This document shows positions 43,528 to 52,900 of a stretch of 64,000 nucleotides of DNA, one piece after another; within the stretch, counting starts at the first letter, position 1; each line of letters begins with the position of its first letter. The position numbers and the translations under genes were made by a program. Source of the stretch: Nitrospirales bacterium LBB_01 (GTDB lineage: Bacteria > Nitrospirota > Thermodesulfovibrionia > Thermodesulfovibrionales > Magnetobacteriaceae); the NCBI GenBank assembly GCA_004376055.2, contig CP049016.1, positions 3,038,001 through 3,102,000 of the forward strand, in the 5' to 3' direction. The notes under the pieces were generated by a model. That model ran no database searches. It was not told where the DNA came from and saw only the letters and a program-made list of their open reading frames with translations.

Positions 43528-44430
43528 TTATAGGATATATATTCCGGTTAAAGACTTAAATTCACGGATATCGTCATTATTTACCTTATGGTCTTTTTTC
43601 ATTCCATTACTATCAAAATCCCAAACCTCTGTTTCTGAATGCTGAAAAATGTATTTTATATAATCCTCCAATCTATCAAAGTCTTGATCTTTTACCATTT
43701 TTACATTAAACTCACTATTCTTTTTTGTCTCCACTAGTTTGACATGTCCCTCTGCTCCTTTTTCATATAATTTTTCTATATCAGTATTTATTATAAAAAA
43801 AGCCGATGGAGGGTCAAGAGGATAGTAAACCATTTCAGTAACCAAAGGAATTGTTGTAACGAGCAACCAGATATCACGCGGTTTAATATCTGATTTTTTC
43901 ATGTGAAAAGCAATGAGTTTATCAAAATGTTTTACTGCAACTGGCTTATGTGTGATGTATACATATTTTATACCTCTTTTTAGATTATTTACAACGTTAT
44001 TAAAGAAATCAGTGCTGGTAGAGTTATCACCTTGATTATAGTCATTACGAAAAGTAGGTGTTATTACTAATATTGCTTTACCTTTTTGAATTTTGCTTTC
44101 ATAATGCTTATTTAGTTCTGAGTCATTAAAAATCCACTGGTGAAAACTTGATACAAAAATATCGTACAAAGCTGAATGAATTTTTTCGGTGGTACCATTT
44201 AGATTTGCACATGCCTCTTCAAAAAGCTTGGACGAATAACTTTTAAAAAAGTTCAATGTAACTATCCATGTTAAAAACAAAAACAAACCAATTAACAGAT
44301 ATTCATAAGTTCTATCAATTTTCAACGCTTTAGAAATAAAAGTTAGAAATAGAGGAACAACGCCAAGCAGTATGGTAAAAAAAATCCCTGCATTTATACT
44401 GTACTTCTTATGTATTTCATCAGTGTTCAT
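43528..44430 (-). CDS. Hypothetical two-helix membrane protein
   Basis: I do not recognise this 300-residue protein. Two membrane helices (about 14-34 and 42-62) precede a soluble domain with strands and helices (KGKAILVITPTFRNDYNQG, LKRGIKYVYITHKP, PPSAFFIINTD), which could be a ligand-sensing or PLD-like fold. The gene is clearly more AT-rich than its neighbours, lies next to a MITE and a decayed toxin-antitoxin pair, and looks acquired. Its layout (two helices, then a sensor-like part) recalls effectors of defence systems, without proof. Confidence 0.6.
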   Translation of the reverse strand: MNTDEIHKKYSINAGIFFTILLGVVPLFLTFISKALKIDRTYEYLLIGLFLFLTWIVTLNFFKSYSSKLFEEACANLNGTTEKIHSALYDIFVSSFHQWIFNDSELNKHYESKIQKGKAILVITPTFRNDYNQGDNSTSTDFFNNVVNNLKRGIKYVYITHKPVAVKHFDKLIAFHMKKSDIKPRDIWLLVTTIPLVTEMVYYPLDPPSAFFIINTDIEKLYEKGAEGHVKLVETKKNSEFNVKMVKDQDFDRLEDYIKYIFQHSETEVWDFDSNGMKKDHKVNNDDIREFKSLTGIYIL

Positions 44431-44528
44431 ATCTAAAACTATCTATAGTTTAATGTTTTAATATGAATAAGTCAATATCATTAAAGTAAATTTCTAAACT
44501 TATTTTACTCTAAATTAAAATAAGTTTT

Positions 44529-44736
44529 AATGCTTATTGAGTTAACTCCTGTAAATTTTTTTCAGTCAGCAAATGATACAGTAAAAAGGACTGGATTCCC
44601 GCTCGTAGGCGGGAATGACAAAGGGGGCCACTTTACAGGGGAATCCCCTTTAGGGGAGGTCATTCCTTTTTTTCTTGTCATTCCTGCGAAAGCAGGAATC
44701 CATTTTTTTGTTTGCGGAGCTAACTGCATATGCAAT
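44529..44736 (-). mobile_element. MITE copy 5
   Basis: The family is inverted here (AATGCTTATTGAG first). The flanks TAAGTTTT and TATTTTTT agree at 6 of 8 positions. It shares an extra ACAGGGGAATCCCC stem with copy 6, so the two form a subfamily. The 93-residue plus frame over it is not a gene. Confidence 0.8.
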
Positions 44737-44830
44737 TATTTTTTTACTTTTATGTTTTGGGGTGTCTTACTTTACAGCAAATTGGACAAATCCCTAAAAG
44801 AGTTAGTATAGTACGAAATGGGAGTTGGTT

Positions 44831-46768
44831 ATGAAAAGAAGCGTCTATATCGACAGTATTGCGCTTGATGAGGCGCAAAAGAAGTGGGCGGCGGCTCTTA
44901 AGGAAAAAGGTCTTGATAAGCCTCTGGGTTCGGAGCTTATTAGTACAACGCTTTCCTGTGGCGCTGTAACTGCTGAGGCGCTCCCTGCTAAAGTGTCATC
45001 TCCCGCGTTTCACTCATCAGCAATGGATGGCTATGCCGTCAGGTTTGAAGAGACATTTGGCGCAAATGAAACCAATCCTCTTTTATTAAAAATTCCCGAC
45101 GCCGCAGTCTATATAAACACAGGGGAGCCAATTCCTGAGCCATTTAACGCCGTTATTATGATTGAAGATATAAACACAGTAACAACGGGCAACGACAACT
45201 TCATAGAGATAATCGCTCCTGTGACGCCTTATAAAAACGTTAGAGTAACCGGAGAGGACATTGTGGCAACCGAGTTGATACTGCCCGAAAACCACCGAAT
45301 CCGCCCAATGGATGTAGGTGCTCTTCTTGCGGGCGGTTACATAGAGGTTCCGGTGCGAAAGAAACCAGTCGCAGCCATAATCCCTACCGGTAATGAACTT
45401 GTGCCGCCATGTGTTTTGCCCCAACACGGACAGGTGGTGGATTCCAACTCTGCTATGCTAAAGGCAATGACTGAAGAGCTTGGCGCAACCGGACTGCGAT
45501 ATGACATTGTGCGGGATGACCTTTCAGAGCTTAAAGCCGCAATTTTGAAAGGTGTTAAAGAGGCCGACATGGTGCTTGTCATAGCTGGCTCATCTGCTGG
45601 TAAGCGGGATTTTACAACAATGGCGATTGCCGAATTAGGCTATATAATAGTCCATGGGGTTAATATAAAACCAGGAAGACCCCTTCTTCTTGGTTTTGTT
45701 CAGAATAAACCTGTGATAGGAATTCCCGGCTTTCCAGTCAGCACTTATTTAACGTATAATCTTTTCGTAAAACTGATGATTCTTACGTGGCTGGGAGTTT
45801 CAGACACTGCGATTAACTCTATCACGGCTGTTAACTCACGTAACATCAGCTCCACCGTTGGACAAGAGGAATTTGTCCGTGTGAAGGTTGGCATGGTGGC
45901 AGATGGTGAGTTTATCGCCACTCCGTTAAGCCGAGGAGCCGGAGCTATGATGTCTTTAGTGCGGGCGGACGGCATTCTAAGAATACCGGCAATGAGTGAA
46001 GGAGTGGGCGCTGGAACTAAAATTGGAATTGAGTTGATTACGCCTGTCTCTGACATCACAAATACGATAGTGTGTATCGGCTCTCATGACAACACGCTGG
46101 ATGTTTTGTTTAATCTTCTGAGAAAACGCACACCATATTCGTTGTCATCGGCTCATGTGGGTTCAATGGGAGGCTTAATGGCTATTAAGCGCGGGGAGGC
46201 TCACATTGCAGGGACCCATCTTTTGGATGAGGCCTCGGGGACATATAATGTGCCATTTATAGAAAAATTTCTTGCCGGTGAGGATGTGATATTAATAAAT
46301 CTTGTTCACAGAGAGCAGGGGCTTATAGTGAAGCGTGGCAATCCAAAGGGGATATTGTCAATCAATGACCTTAAACGCCCGGATGTTATATTTATAAACC
46401 GTCAGGCAGGCACGGGTACAAGGCTGTTAACCGATAAGTGTCTCAGAGAGGTGGGTATCTCGGCAGATATGGTTAAGGGTTATGACCGCATTGAATACAC
46501 GCACATGGCGGTGGCCTCAGCGGTAGCCTCAGGGGTAGCCGATACCGGTATGGGGATATTATCGGCAGCAGTTGCGCTTAATCTTGATTTTATACCCGTT
46601 ACACAGGAGCGATACGATTTTCTGATGAAAAGGGAAACCTACAAATTACCCATGGTTGAAGCGCTGTTTAATATAATCAGAAATGATACGGAATTCAGGG
46701 AAATCGTCACAAAAATGGGCGGCTATGATATGTCTCAAACCGGCGAAATTATGTACTGTAATTCTTAA
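44831..46768 (+). CDS. moeA: MoeA-type molybdopterin molybdenumtransferase fused to a substrate-binding domain
   Basis: Residues about 1-400 are MoeA: MDGYAVRF, INTGEPIPEPFNAVIMIED, GNELVPP, GFPVSTYLTY. MoeA inserts molybdate (or tungstate) into molybdopterin. Residues about 415-645 are a PBP-like domain (HIAGTHLLDEASGTYNVPF, INRQAGTGTRLLTD, YTHMAVASAVASGVADTG) as in known MoeA-fusion proteins. ATG 44831 follows GGGAG; the frame starts two codons earlier with TTG. The binding domain may sense or deliver the metal. Confidence 0.92.
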   Translation: MKRSVYIDSIALDEAQKKWAAALKEKGLDKPLGSELISTTLSCGAVTAEALPAKVSSPAFHSSAMDGYAVRFEETFGANETNPLLLKIPDAAVYINTGEPIPEPFNAVIMIEDINTVTTGNDNFIEIIAPVTPYKNVRVTGEDIVATELILPENHRIRPMDVGALLAGGYIEVPVRKKPVAAIIPTGNELVPPCVLPQHGQVVDSNSAMLKAMTEELGATGLRYDIVRDDLSELKAAILKGVKEADMVLVIAGSSAGKRDFTTMAIAELGYIIVHGVNIKPGRPLLLGFVQNKPVIGIPGFPVSTYLTYNLFVKLMILTWLGVSDTAINSITAVNSRNISSTVGQEEFVRVKVGMVADGEFIATPLSRGAGAMMSLVRADGILRIPAMSEGVGAGTKIGIELITPVSDITNTIVCIGSHDNTLDVLFNLLRKRTPYSLSSAHVGSMGGLMAIKRGEAHIAGTHLLDEASGTYNVPFIEKFLAGEDVILINLVHREQGLIVKRGNPKGILSINDLKRPDVIFINRQAGTGTRLLTDKCLREVGISADMVKGYDRIEYTHMAVASAVASGVADTGMGILSAAVALNLDFIPVTQERYDFLMKRETYKLPMVEALFNIIRNDTEFREIVTKMGGYDMSQTGEIMYCNS

Positions 46769-46804
46769 ATTTTGACGTGATGACACTTAGATACACACCA
46801 CATA

Positions 46805-47200
46805 CTACTTATGCAGAGTCTTAATAATATCGTCTGCCATTTTTGATGCTAATTTGGGAAGTTCATTAGGATCAAGCAATGAGTTTAACAAATCCTTATA
46901 TTGTCCTCGTAGTTTCACGTAAGGAGTATCAAACTCATAATAAGCAAATGCTTCATTTACATTACCTACCAGCCGATTTCCTATCAATATAAAAATAATA
47001 GGTAGTATAAAACCAGCAATTTCAATCCAGTATAAGGTGTAAAACAAATAAAGTGAAAAATGATTATGTTTACTTTCAAATGATTTGACATCCAGACCAA
47101 CTAATGAAACTAATAAAAGAGAAGAACATATTAAAAACACTAAAATTATAAATCTGTCATTGTAGTTCCAAATTTTTGTTTGAATATTAATAATGTCCAA
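46805..47200 (-). CDS. Hypothetical membrane protein, probable 3' part of a frameshifted gene
   Basis: Two to three membrane helices (FIILVFLICSSLLLVSLVG and FYTLYWIEIAGFILPIIFILIG) are followed by a cytoplasmic tail. No family is recognised. The nominal TTG start overlaps the previous frame (47146-47430) by 55 bases. The same frame continues upstream to about 47240 with plausible coding (FFGKHDACKEIKLDIINIQ), so both pieces probably belong to one membrane-protein gene with a one-base lesion. Confidence 0.45.
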   Translation of the reverse strand: MDIINIQTKIWNYNDRFIILVFLICSSLLLVSLVGLDVKSFESKHNHFSLYLFYTLYWIEIAGFILPIIFILIGNRLVGNVNEAFAYYEFDTPYVKLRGQYKDLLNSLLDPNELPKLASKMADDIIKTLHK

Positions 47201-47430
47201 TTTGATTTCTTTACAAGCATCATGCTTACCAAAGAAATTATACGATCATGCTCTTCTCCTATGTTTTCAGGAGCATATGATCTATTACTTCCATTTAACG
47301 TCTTAGTGATAAACTCCATTATTTTATCAGTCATCATTTTAGTAAAATTAAATTGGTCAAACTGAAGATACGCAAACCCAACACCCACAACCACCTGGAC
47401 AATAGAAATCAGCTCAAGTAAACTATACAA
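47146..47430 (-). CDS. Hypothetical membrane protein, probable 5' part of a frameshifted gene
   Basis: One N-terminal helix (LLELISIVQVVVGVGFAY) and a soluble stretch (SYAPENIGEEHDRIIS) are visible. The start is TTG directly after the stop of the 183-residue gene (coupled). After about residue 65 the reading (LVSMMLVKKSNW) looks less natural than the next frame. AT-rich. Confidence 0.45.
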   Translation of the reverse strand: MYSLLELISIVQVVVGVGFAYLQFDQFNFTKMMTDKIMEFITKTLNGSNRSYAPENIGEEHDRIISLVSMMLVKKSNWTLLIFKQKFGTTMTDL

Positions 47431-47982
47431 CTAATACGCCAATTCACCCTGGAGAACTAAGTCTTGAGAAAAAATACTCTCTGAATTCTTACATAGGTAG
47501 TCAAATATTTTGTATAATTTATCAGTCATTTTTTTATCTCCAAAATTAGCTATAGCCTTCATCTTTTTTTCATCTATTTCAAATCTATAGCCGCTCTCAT
47601 CCATGACGGCGAAATGGTTTATACCTTTCTTTTCAGAAATATTAAACAACCTAATATCTATATTTTTCTTATCGGATTTGGAGAGGAACTCAACAAATTT
47701 GTTAATGGGCTCGTCTTCTCTCACATCAGTTTCAACGACAATGGTAAGTTTAGTGTTCTCCCTGCCAATAAAGTCAAGAGCAGTAGCCTGCAAGTCAGAG
47801 TCACCAAATACTTCGTTAGAAAGAGCACCGCTGTAAATATTCACTTTGGTTATTGCGGTTTCAAAAAACTTAGTCAACAAGTAAGCTGCATGCTTGGAAT
47901 GCCCATTTTCAATTGCATGGTCCCTTTTCTCCTTAGCGCAGGCATCTATGAGTGCTTTATACTCCTTCTCTAAGTCCAACAT
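47431..47982 (-). CDS. Hypothetical soluble sensor-like protein
   Basis: The 183-residue protein begins with a helix (LEKEYKALIDACAKEKRD) and continues with alternating strands and helices (VNIYSGALSNEVFGDS, TKLTIVVETDV, NIDIRLFNI, HFAVMDESGYRFE). The last part resembles PLD-like sensor proteins without an HKD motif, but I cannot name the family. The start at 47982 follows AGGAGG. The next gene starts at its stop, so it forms a small operon with the membrane protein. AT-rich and possibly acquired. Confidence 0.6.
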   Translation of the reverse strand: MLDLEKEYKALIDACAKEKRDHAIENGHSKHAAYLLTKFFETAITKVNIYSGALSNEVFGDSDLQATALDFIGRENTKLTIVVETDVREDEPINKFVEFLSKSDKKNIDIRLFNISEKKGINHFAVMDESGYRFEIDEKKMKAIANFGDKKMTDKLYKIFDYLCKNSESIFSQDLVLQGELAY

Positions 47983-48326
47983 AACTAACCTCCTTTCAAA
48001 CGTAGCACATATTACACAAAAAACAACACATCTGTCAAGCACTGTCACATTAAAAAATATTTAAGCCGCCTCTAATATTTAAAATGAAAAAATCATAGCA
48101 CTAACCTATACCTATATAATACCACTTTAAACTCTGCAAAAACTATAATACAAACTATAACAAAATTCAGATGAAAAAACTGAGAAAAGCATGCAAGCCA
48201 ACGTATTATCACCTGATAGACATGTCATATTTATATAAAAGGTAGAAATAAGACATTGTAGCCTCAGCGCACAAAATCCACCACATTTGCTATCTTTACA
48301 CATGTTTATGTTACAATTGTAGCGTT

Positions 48327-48515
48327 ATGAATGTAATGGTGGATGAGGGGACCTGTATTGGCTGCGGCAGGTGTGAGGAGTTATGTCCTGCGGTGTTTCA
48401 TGTTCCAGAAGAAACCGGCAAATCTGAGGTAATTGACCCAGATGGCTGTGACTATGCCGGGTGCTGTGAGGCTGCCGAGGAGAACTGTCCTGTGCACGCT
48501 ATACACATTAAGTGA
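48327..48515 (+). CDS. Single-cluster 4Fe-4S ferredoxin
   Basis: A 62-residue ferredoxin with CIGCGRCEELCP near the N-terminus and a distal Cys in EENCPVHAI, the pattern of [4Fe-4S] or [3Fe-4S] ferredoxins that pair with P450 or other oxidoreductases. A TACAAT box 9 bases before the ATG suggests a leaderless message. gltX starts 15 bases downstream, so they may be cotranscribed. The redox partner is not known. Confidence 0.88.
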   Translation: MNVMVDEGTCIGCGRCEELCPAVFHVPEETGKSEVIDPDGCDYAGCCEAAEENCPVHAIHIK

Positions 48516-48530
48516 CCGTGGGGGTGTGGT

Positions 48531-49937
48531 TTGTCTAAAGAAGTAAGAGTGCGGTTTGCTCCAAGTCCTACAGGGTATCTTCACATAGGGGGCGCAAGGA
48601 CTGCCCTATTTAATTATCTGTTTGCTCGCAAACATAAGGGGACTTTTATCCTTCGCATAGAAGACACCGACAGGAGCCGCTCAACAGATGAGTTTATAGA
48701 TGCTATAATTGACGGCATGAAGTGGCTTAACTTAAGCCATGATGAGGGGCCGTTTCGGCAAACTGACCGCACCGATATTTATAACAAATACGCTATAGAT
48801 ATGCTTGAAAACGGAGCGGCCTACTACTGCTACTGTGAACCAGATGAGCTTGAGATGCGGCGAAAGGAGGCCCTTAAGCACGGAAAACCTCCTAAGTATG
48901 ACGGCAGATGCAGAGATATTAAAACGCCTCCCATAGGAATTAAACCCACAATACGATTTAAGATGCCTGAGCATGGGCAAACCATAGTTGATGACCTTAT
49001 AAAGGGCAAGGTTGATTTTGATAATTCCGTTTTGGATGATTTTATAATTATGCGCTCGGATGGCTCCCCCACATATAACTTTGTTGTAGTTTGCGATGAC
49101 ATAGATATGGGGATAACTCACATTATACGAGGCGATGACCACCTTAACAACACCCCTAAGCAGATGCAAATATATAAGGCCTTTGGCAAGATGCCTCCCC
49201 TGTTTGCACATTTGCCCATGATTCTTGGCTCTGACAAAACACGATTAAGTAAACGACATGGGGCAACCTCTGTGATGGCGTACAAAGATATGGGATATTT
49301 GCCGGAGGCACTGCTTAACTACCTTGTGCGGCTTGGCTGGTCTTTTGGAGATCAGGAGGTGTTTAGCGTTGATGAGTTAACAGAGAAATTTTCACTTGAG
49401 TCGGTCGGGAAATCCTCAGCCGTGTTTAATCCCGAAAAACTCCTCTGGCTTAACAGCGAGTATATTAAAAACTCTGACCTTGCAAGGCTGGCTTCTTTTG
49501 TCAAACCGTTTCTGCTGTCAATGAACATTGTTGATAACTCGTATGTGTTTGACGAGGGTTGGTTAGCAAGCGCCATTGCAACTTTATTGGAACGCTCAAG
49601 AACCCTTATTGAGCTTGCCAATTCCCTTAGATACTATATTGCCGACACTGTGGAAATTGATGAAAAAGCCGGCAAGAAGTTTATCACTCAGGATACAAAA
49701 CCATTTCTTACTGCTGTTGCAGATAAACTAAAAAACTTAGAGGACTTTACCCCAAAAGAAATAGAAGGAGTGTTTTTGTCTCTTATGTCAGAGCATAACG
49801 TGGCACTTGGGAAAATTGCCCAACCGGTAAGAGTTGCCATAACAGGAAACACGGTAAGCCCTGGAATTTATGAGGTTCTTGAGATTGTCGGAAAAGAAAA
49901 ATCACTTAGACGCTTAAACAGAGCTATCGAAAGCTAA
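48531..49937 (+). CDS. gltX: Glutamyl-tRNA synthetase
   Basis: GltX charges tRNA-Glu. The class I motifs are intact: PSPTGYLHIGGARTALFN (HIGH-type) and KTRLSKRHGATSV (KMSKS-type). Length 468 is normal. The start is TTG at 48531 (GGGGGTGTGG before it). The gene is convergent with the pseudokinase gene. Confidence 0.95.
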   Translation: MSKEVRVRFAPSPTGYLHIGGARTALFNYLFARKHKGTFILRIEDTDRSRSTDEFIDAIIDGMKWLNLSHDEGPFRQTDRTDIYNKYAIDMLENGAAYYCYCEPDELEMRRKEALKHGKPPKYDGRCRDIKTPPIGIKPTIRFKMPEHGQTIVDDLIKGKVDFDNSVLDDFIIMRSDGSPTYNFVVVCDDIDMGITHIIRGDDHLNNTPKQMQIYKAFGKMPPLFAHLPMILGSDKTRLSKRHGATSVMAYKDMGYLPEALLNYLVRLGWSFGDQEVFSVDELTEKFSLESVGKSSAVFNPEKLLWLNSEYIKNSDLARLASFVKPFLLSMNIVDNSYVFDEGWLASAIATLLERSRTLIELANSLRYYIADTVEIDEKAGKKFITQDTKPFLTAVADKLKNLEDFTPKEIEGVFLSLMSEHNVALGKIAQPVRVAITGNTVSPGIYEVLEIVGKEKSLRRLNRAIES

Positions 49938-49940
49938 TTA

Positions 49941-52900
49941 CTATGTTTCCCATACGGTTTCCCGTGCAAGCTTACAGAACTCACTAAGCGATATCCTTTC
50001 GTTTGGGGGGCTTAAGGCTGAATTTATCAATTTTCCCGCATTTTTACATTTTGTTAACTGTATTAAGTGCTCCCCTGAGACAAAACGCAGGGGGTGTCCC
50101 TCTGTAAGGTAATAGCCGATAAGACCAAGGAGCGCTACCGTGTTTTTTTCTATCGCCTGTTTAGAACTTAGAACGTTTTCCATTGCCGGAGTCTTTATAA
50201 AGTCCGGGTCTATAAAGGAAAGCTCTCCTGTGATTCTCTCCTTAAAAGTTTTCAAATAAATCCTGTCCATGTTGACTTTGGATATGCCGGTTGCCGCAAA
50301 GTGTATGCTGTCGCCATTTCTGAAGATGAAAGACGGGTGAAGGTTTGGCACAAACCAGCCCGGTTTGTGACTTAAGAGATGTTCAGCAAGTGAAATCAAT
50401 ATTTCTCCCGCCTCTTTTACCGTAACACCCTCTGTCACAGTCCTTTTTAAAGACTTATACGGCAAAAACTGCTCAACTAAAACAGTCCATCGTTTATTGG
50501 CGTGAACGTTTATCACCCGTGCAAAAGAGTTGGGAAGCGCCTTAATTTCAGCATCAAGACCTATGCTAAGTGATTTGTACTTATTAAATATACAACGCAA
50601 AATTACCCCAGTTCTTTTTAACCGGTTAAAGGCCTTTATGGTTAAGAAAGCCCCATGTACACGGGGCATATCTATTGGGGTGTAGTTTGACACAATTACC
50701 CTTGGCAGCGCTTCTCTTAAAAAACACTCCTCACACATGGAATTGATTAGCGGAGTAAGCTTGTCATTTAAATTTTTTAACCTATAAAAAGATAGCACTT
50801 TTAATTGGCCGGTAAGCCCTCTCACTCTGCTAAAAAAGTGCCTCCGGTAATTGATGAGATAATTCTCAAGTTTTTTCTCCGGTATGAATTCAAGAAATCT
50901 TAACACATCAGAGTCAGGGTCAGGCACTTTTAGAGTGGAGTCGTACTTAAGCACAAGTTTATGAAAATAATTGAAAGCAGGTTTGTACTCGTTCATGTTC
51001 ATAAAGACTCTGGCAAGCTCAAATTTAAGAATTGATATTTCAACATCCCCTTTGTCCGGATAGTCGTAAAAATCACGGCTCAAGCTATGTCTTATCTGAA
51101 ACACAAGCCAAAGAAAAGGCGAGCCTCTGTGGATTTTCTTATAAAAGAGTCGTTTATACAAATACGACAGGTAGCGGTAAAATGTCCATCTATCCTGATC
51201 TTTCAAGCTCCCTGAGTCAAGGACAGCCTTTTCATAAGTTGTAAGAACTTCAAGCCAGATACAGTCCTTTTCTTTTAACAAAAGAGCAAGAAAAATCCTG
51301 AATCTGAAATCGGTCTTTTGACTTAGAGGCCATTTGAAAAAATCCTCAGCCTCAAGATATTCATTTAACTCCTTAATGCCCTCCCGTTCTCTTATCAGTT
51401 TTTTAAAGAGCAGGGTTGTGCCCAGACGATCAAAAATATTCAGATAGATTTTTATGAAAAAGGTATAGTTAAATATTATTAAAACAATCGCTACCAGTAT
51501 CAGTATGCCAGAGGCTATTGGGAAAAATGCCTTTAAAAAAGATTTAACACGTCCAAGGTCTTTGTAAAACCCTGCAATACGTGCCTCTTCAAGAAACTCC
51601 GGGTCCTGCTTTACAACATAGTTAAGGGTTGTCTCAATGTTGTCTGAAAGCAGCCACTGTACAAGGACAAAATAATCGTACTTTGAAGCTCGTTTCCTTA
51701 AACTATCTTTCATCTCGCCAAGTTTTGCGTACCTTACAGCCTCACCCTCCATCCTTGTCTTTAGGGTATCAATTTTTTTACGAAAATCTGGATTACCAGG
51801 ATACAGTTGTGCCATTAATTTAAGCATATCCTTCAGATGACTCTCATTTCTTATGTCTATGAAATTATCTGTCTCTTCAAACAGTGTACTTGTCTCTTTT
51901 AGCGGATACACTCCCTGATTTAAATATCCCTGTTCGTTTGGTTCATAAAATTTGGCTTCAAATGCGTTGCCGCCGTCAAACCATATTGTGCCGTTACCGT
52001 CAGAGCCGATAAGCGCATACTCTCTGCCCTTTTCCTTTGACAGTGGAAACAGATAAATCTTATCAAGTTTGGGGATTTCTGCAGACACCGGAGCAAGTTT
52101 TATCGTCTTGCCGTGTTCATAAGCATTAAGAGTTGCTCCCTCGATAAAGATTAAATTGGAGGACACTGATTTATCATTATCACCTTTTAAGTAGATAGGA
52201 ATGTTTTCGTACTGCGGAATTGTATTAGCACTGCTGTCACTTTTACCGCTTACCGGGTCAAGGAAACTAACTGTAGAGTTATCCGTAAGTCTAACCATCA
52301 GGCGGCAGTCTTTACCGGTTTCACATATAAGAGGAATTTGATTTTTAGAATCATTTTTAATGCCTGAAGAAATACGTTTACTAAATTTTAAGGAGAGTTT
52401 TTCGGTTTCATGACTCCATGACAGAGTGTAGGTGGAAAGTGAATTGTCGGGGTGAGGAGCAATGACAAGCCATTTCACTGTGGCGTCATCTGCAGTTTTA
52501 ATCACTGTCGGCAACACTTTCATCTCACCGCTTACTTGAAACGTAACTTTCTCATACCCAAATTCCTTTCCTGTTGAGAGAAAAACGTCTATAAAATTCT
52601 GGTTCTTGTTTGAATAAGGAATGAGGAAATCACTTATTCCGTCATCGTTAAAATCATCAACCACGGGGGATGTAAAGCTGACTCCGGTCAATGAATAGCT
52701 ATGTATCTGAGGAGCAGCCATATTGGTCAGATATGCGCCGTCTATCAAATAAAGACCATGTCCGGAAACCAGAAAGTCCACATTACCGTCGTTATCAAAA
52801 TCAGCAACCGCGGGTTTTGAAACCACACTGCCTTCTATTTTAACTTCAAGTTTCTTAGTAAACGTTTTTCCGTCCACTATAACCATGAGACTCTCTTTGG

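Noticed and set aside
48049-48326. 278-base AT-rich gap before the ferredoxin
   Set aside because: No gene, RNA or clear repeat seen; only the -10 box near 48312 is of note.
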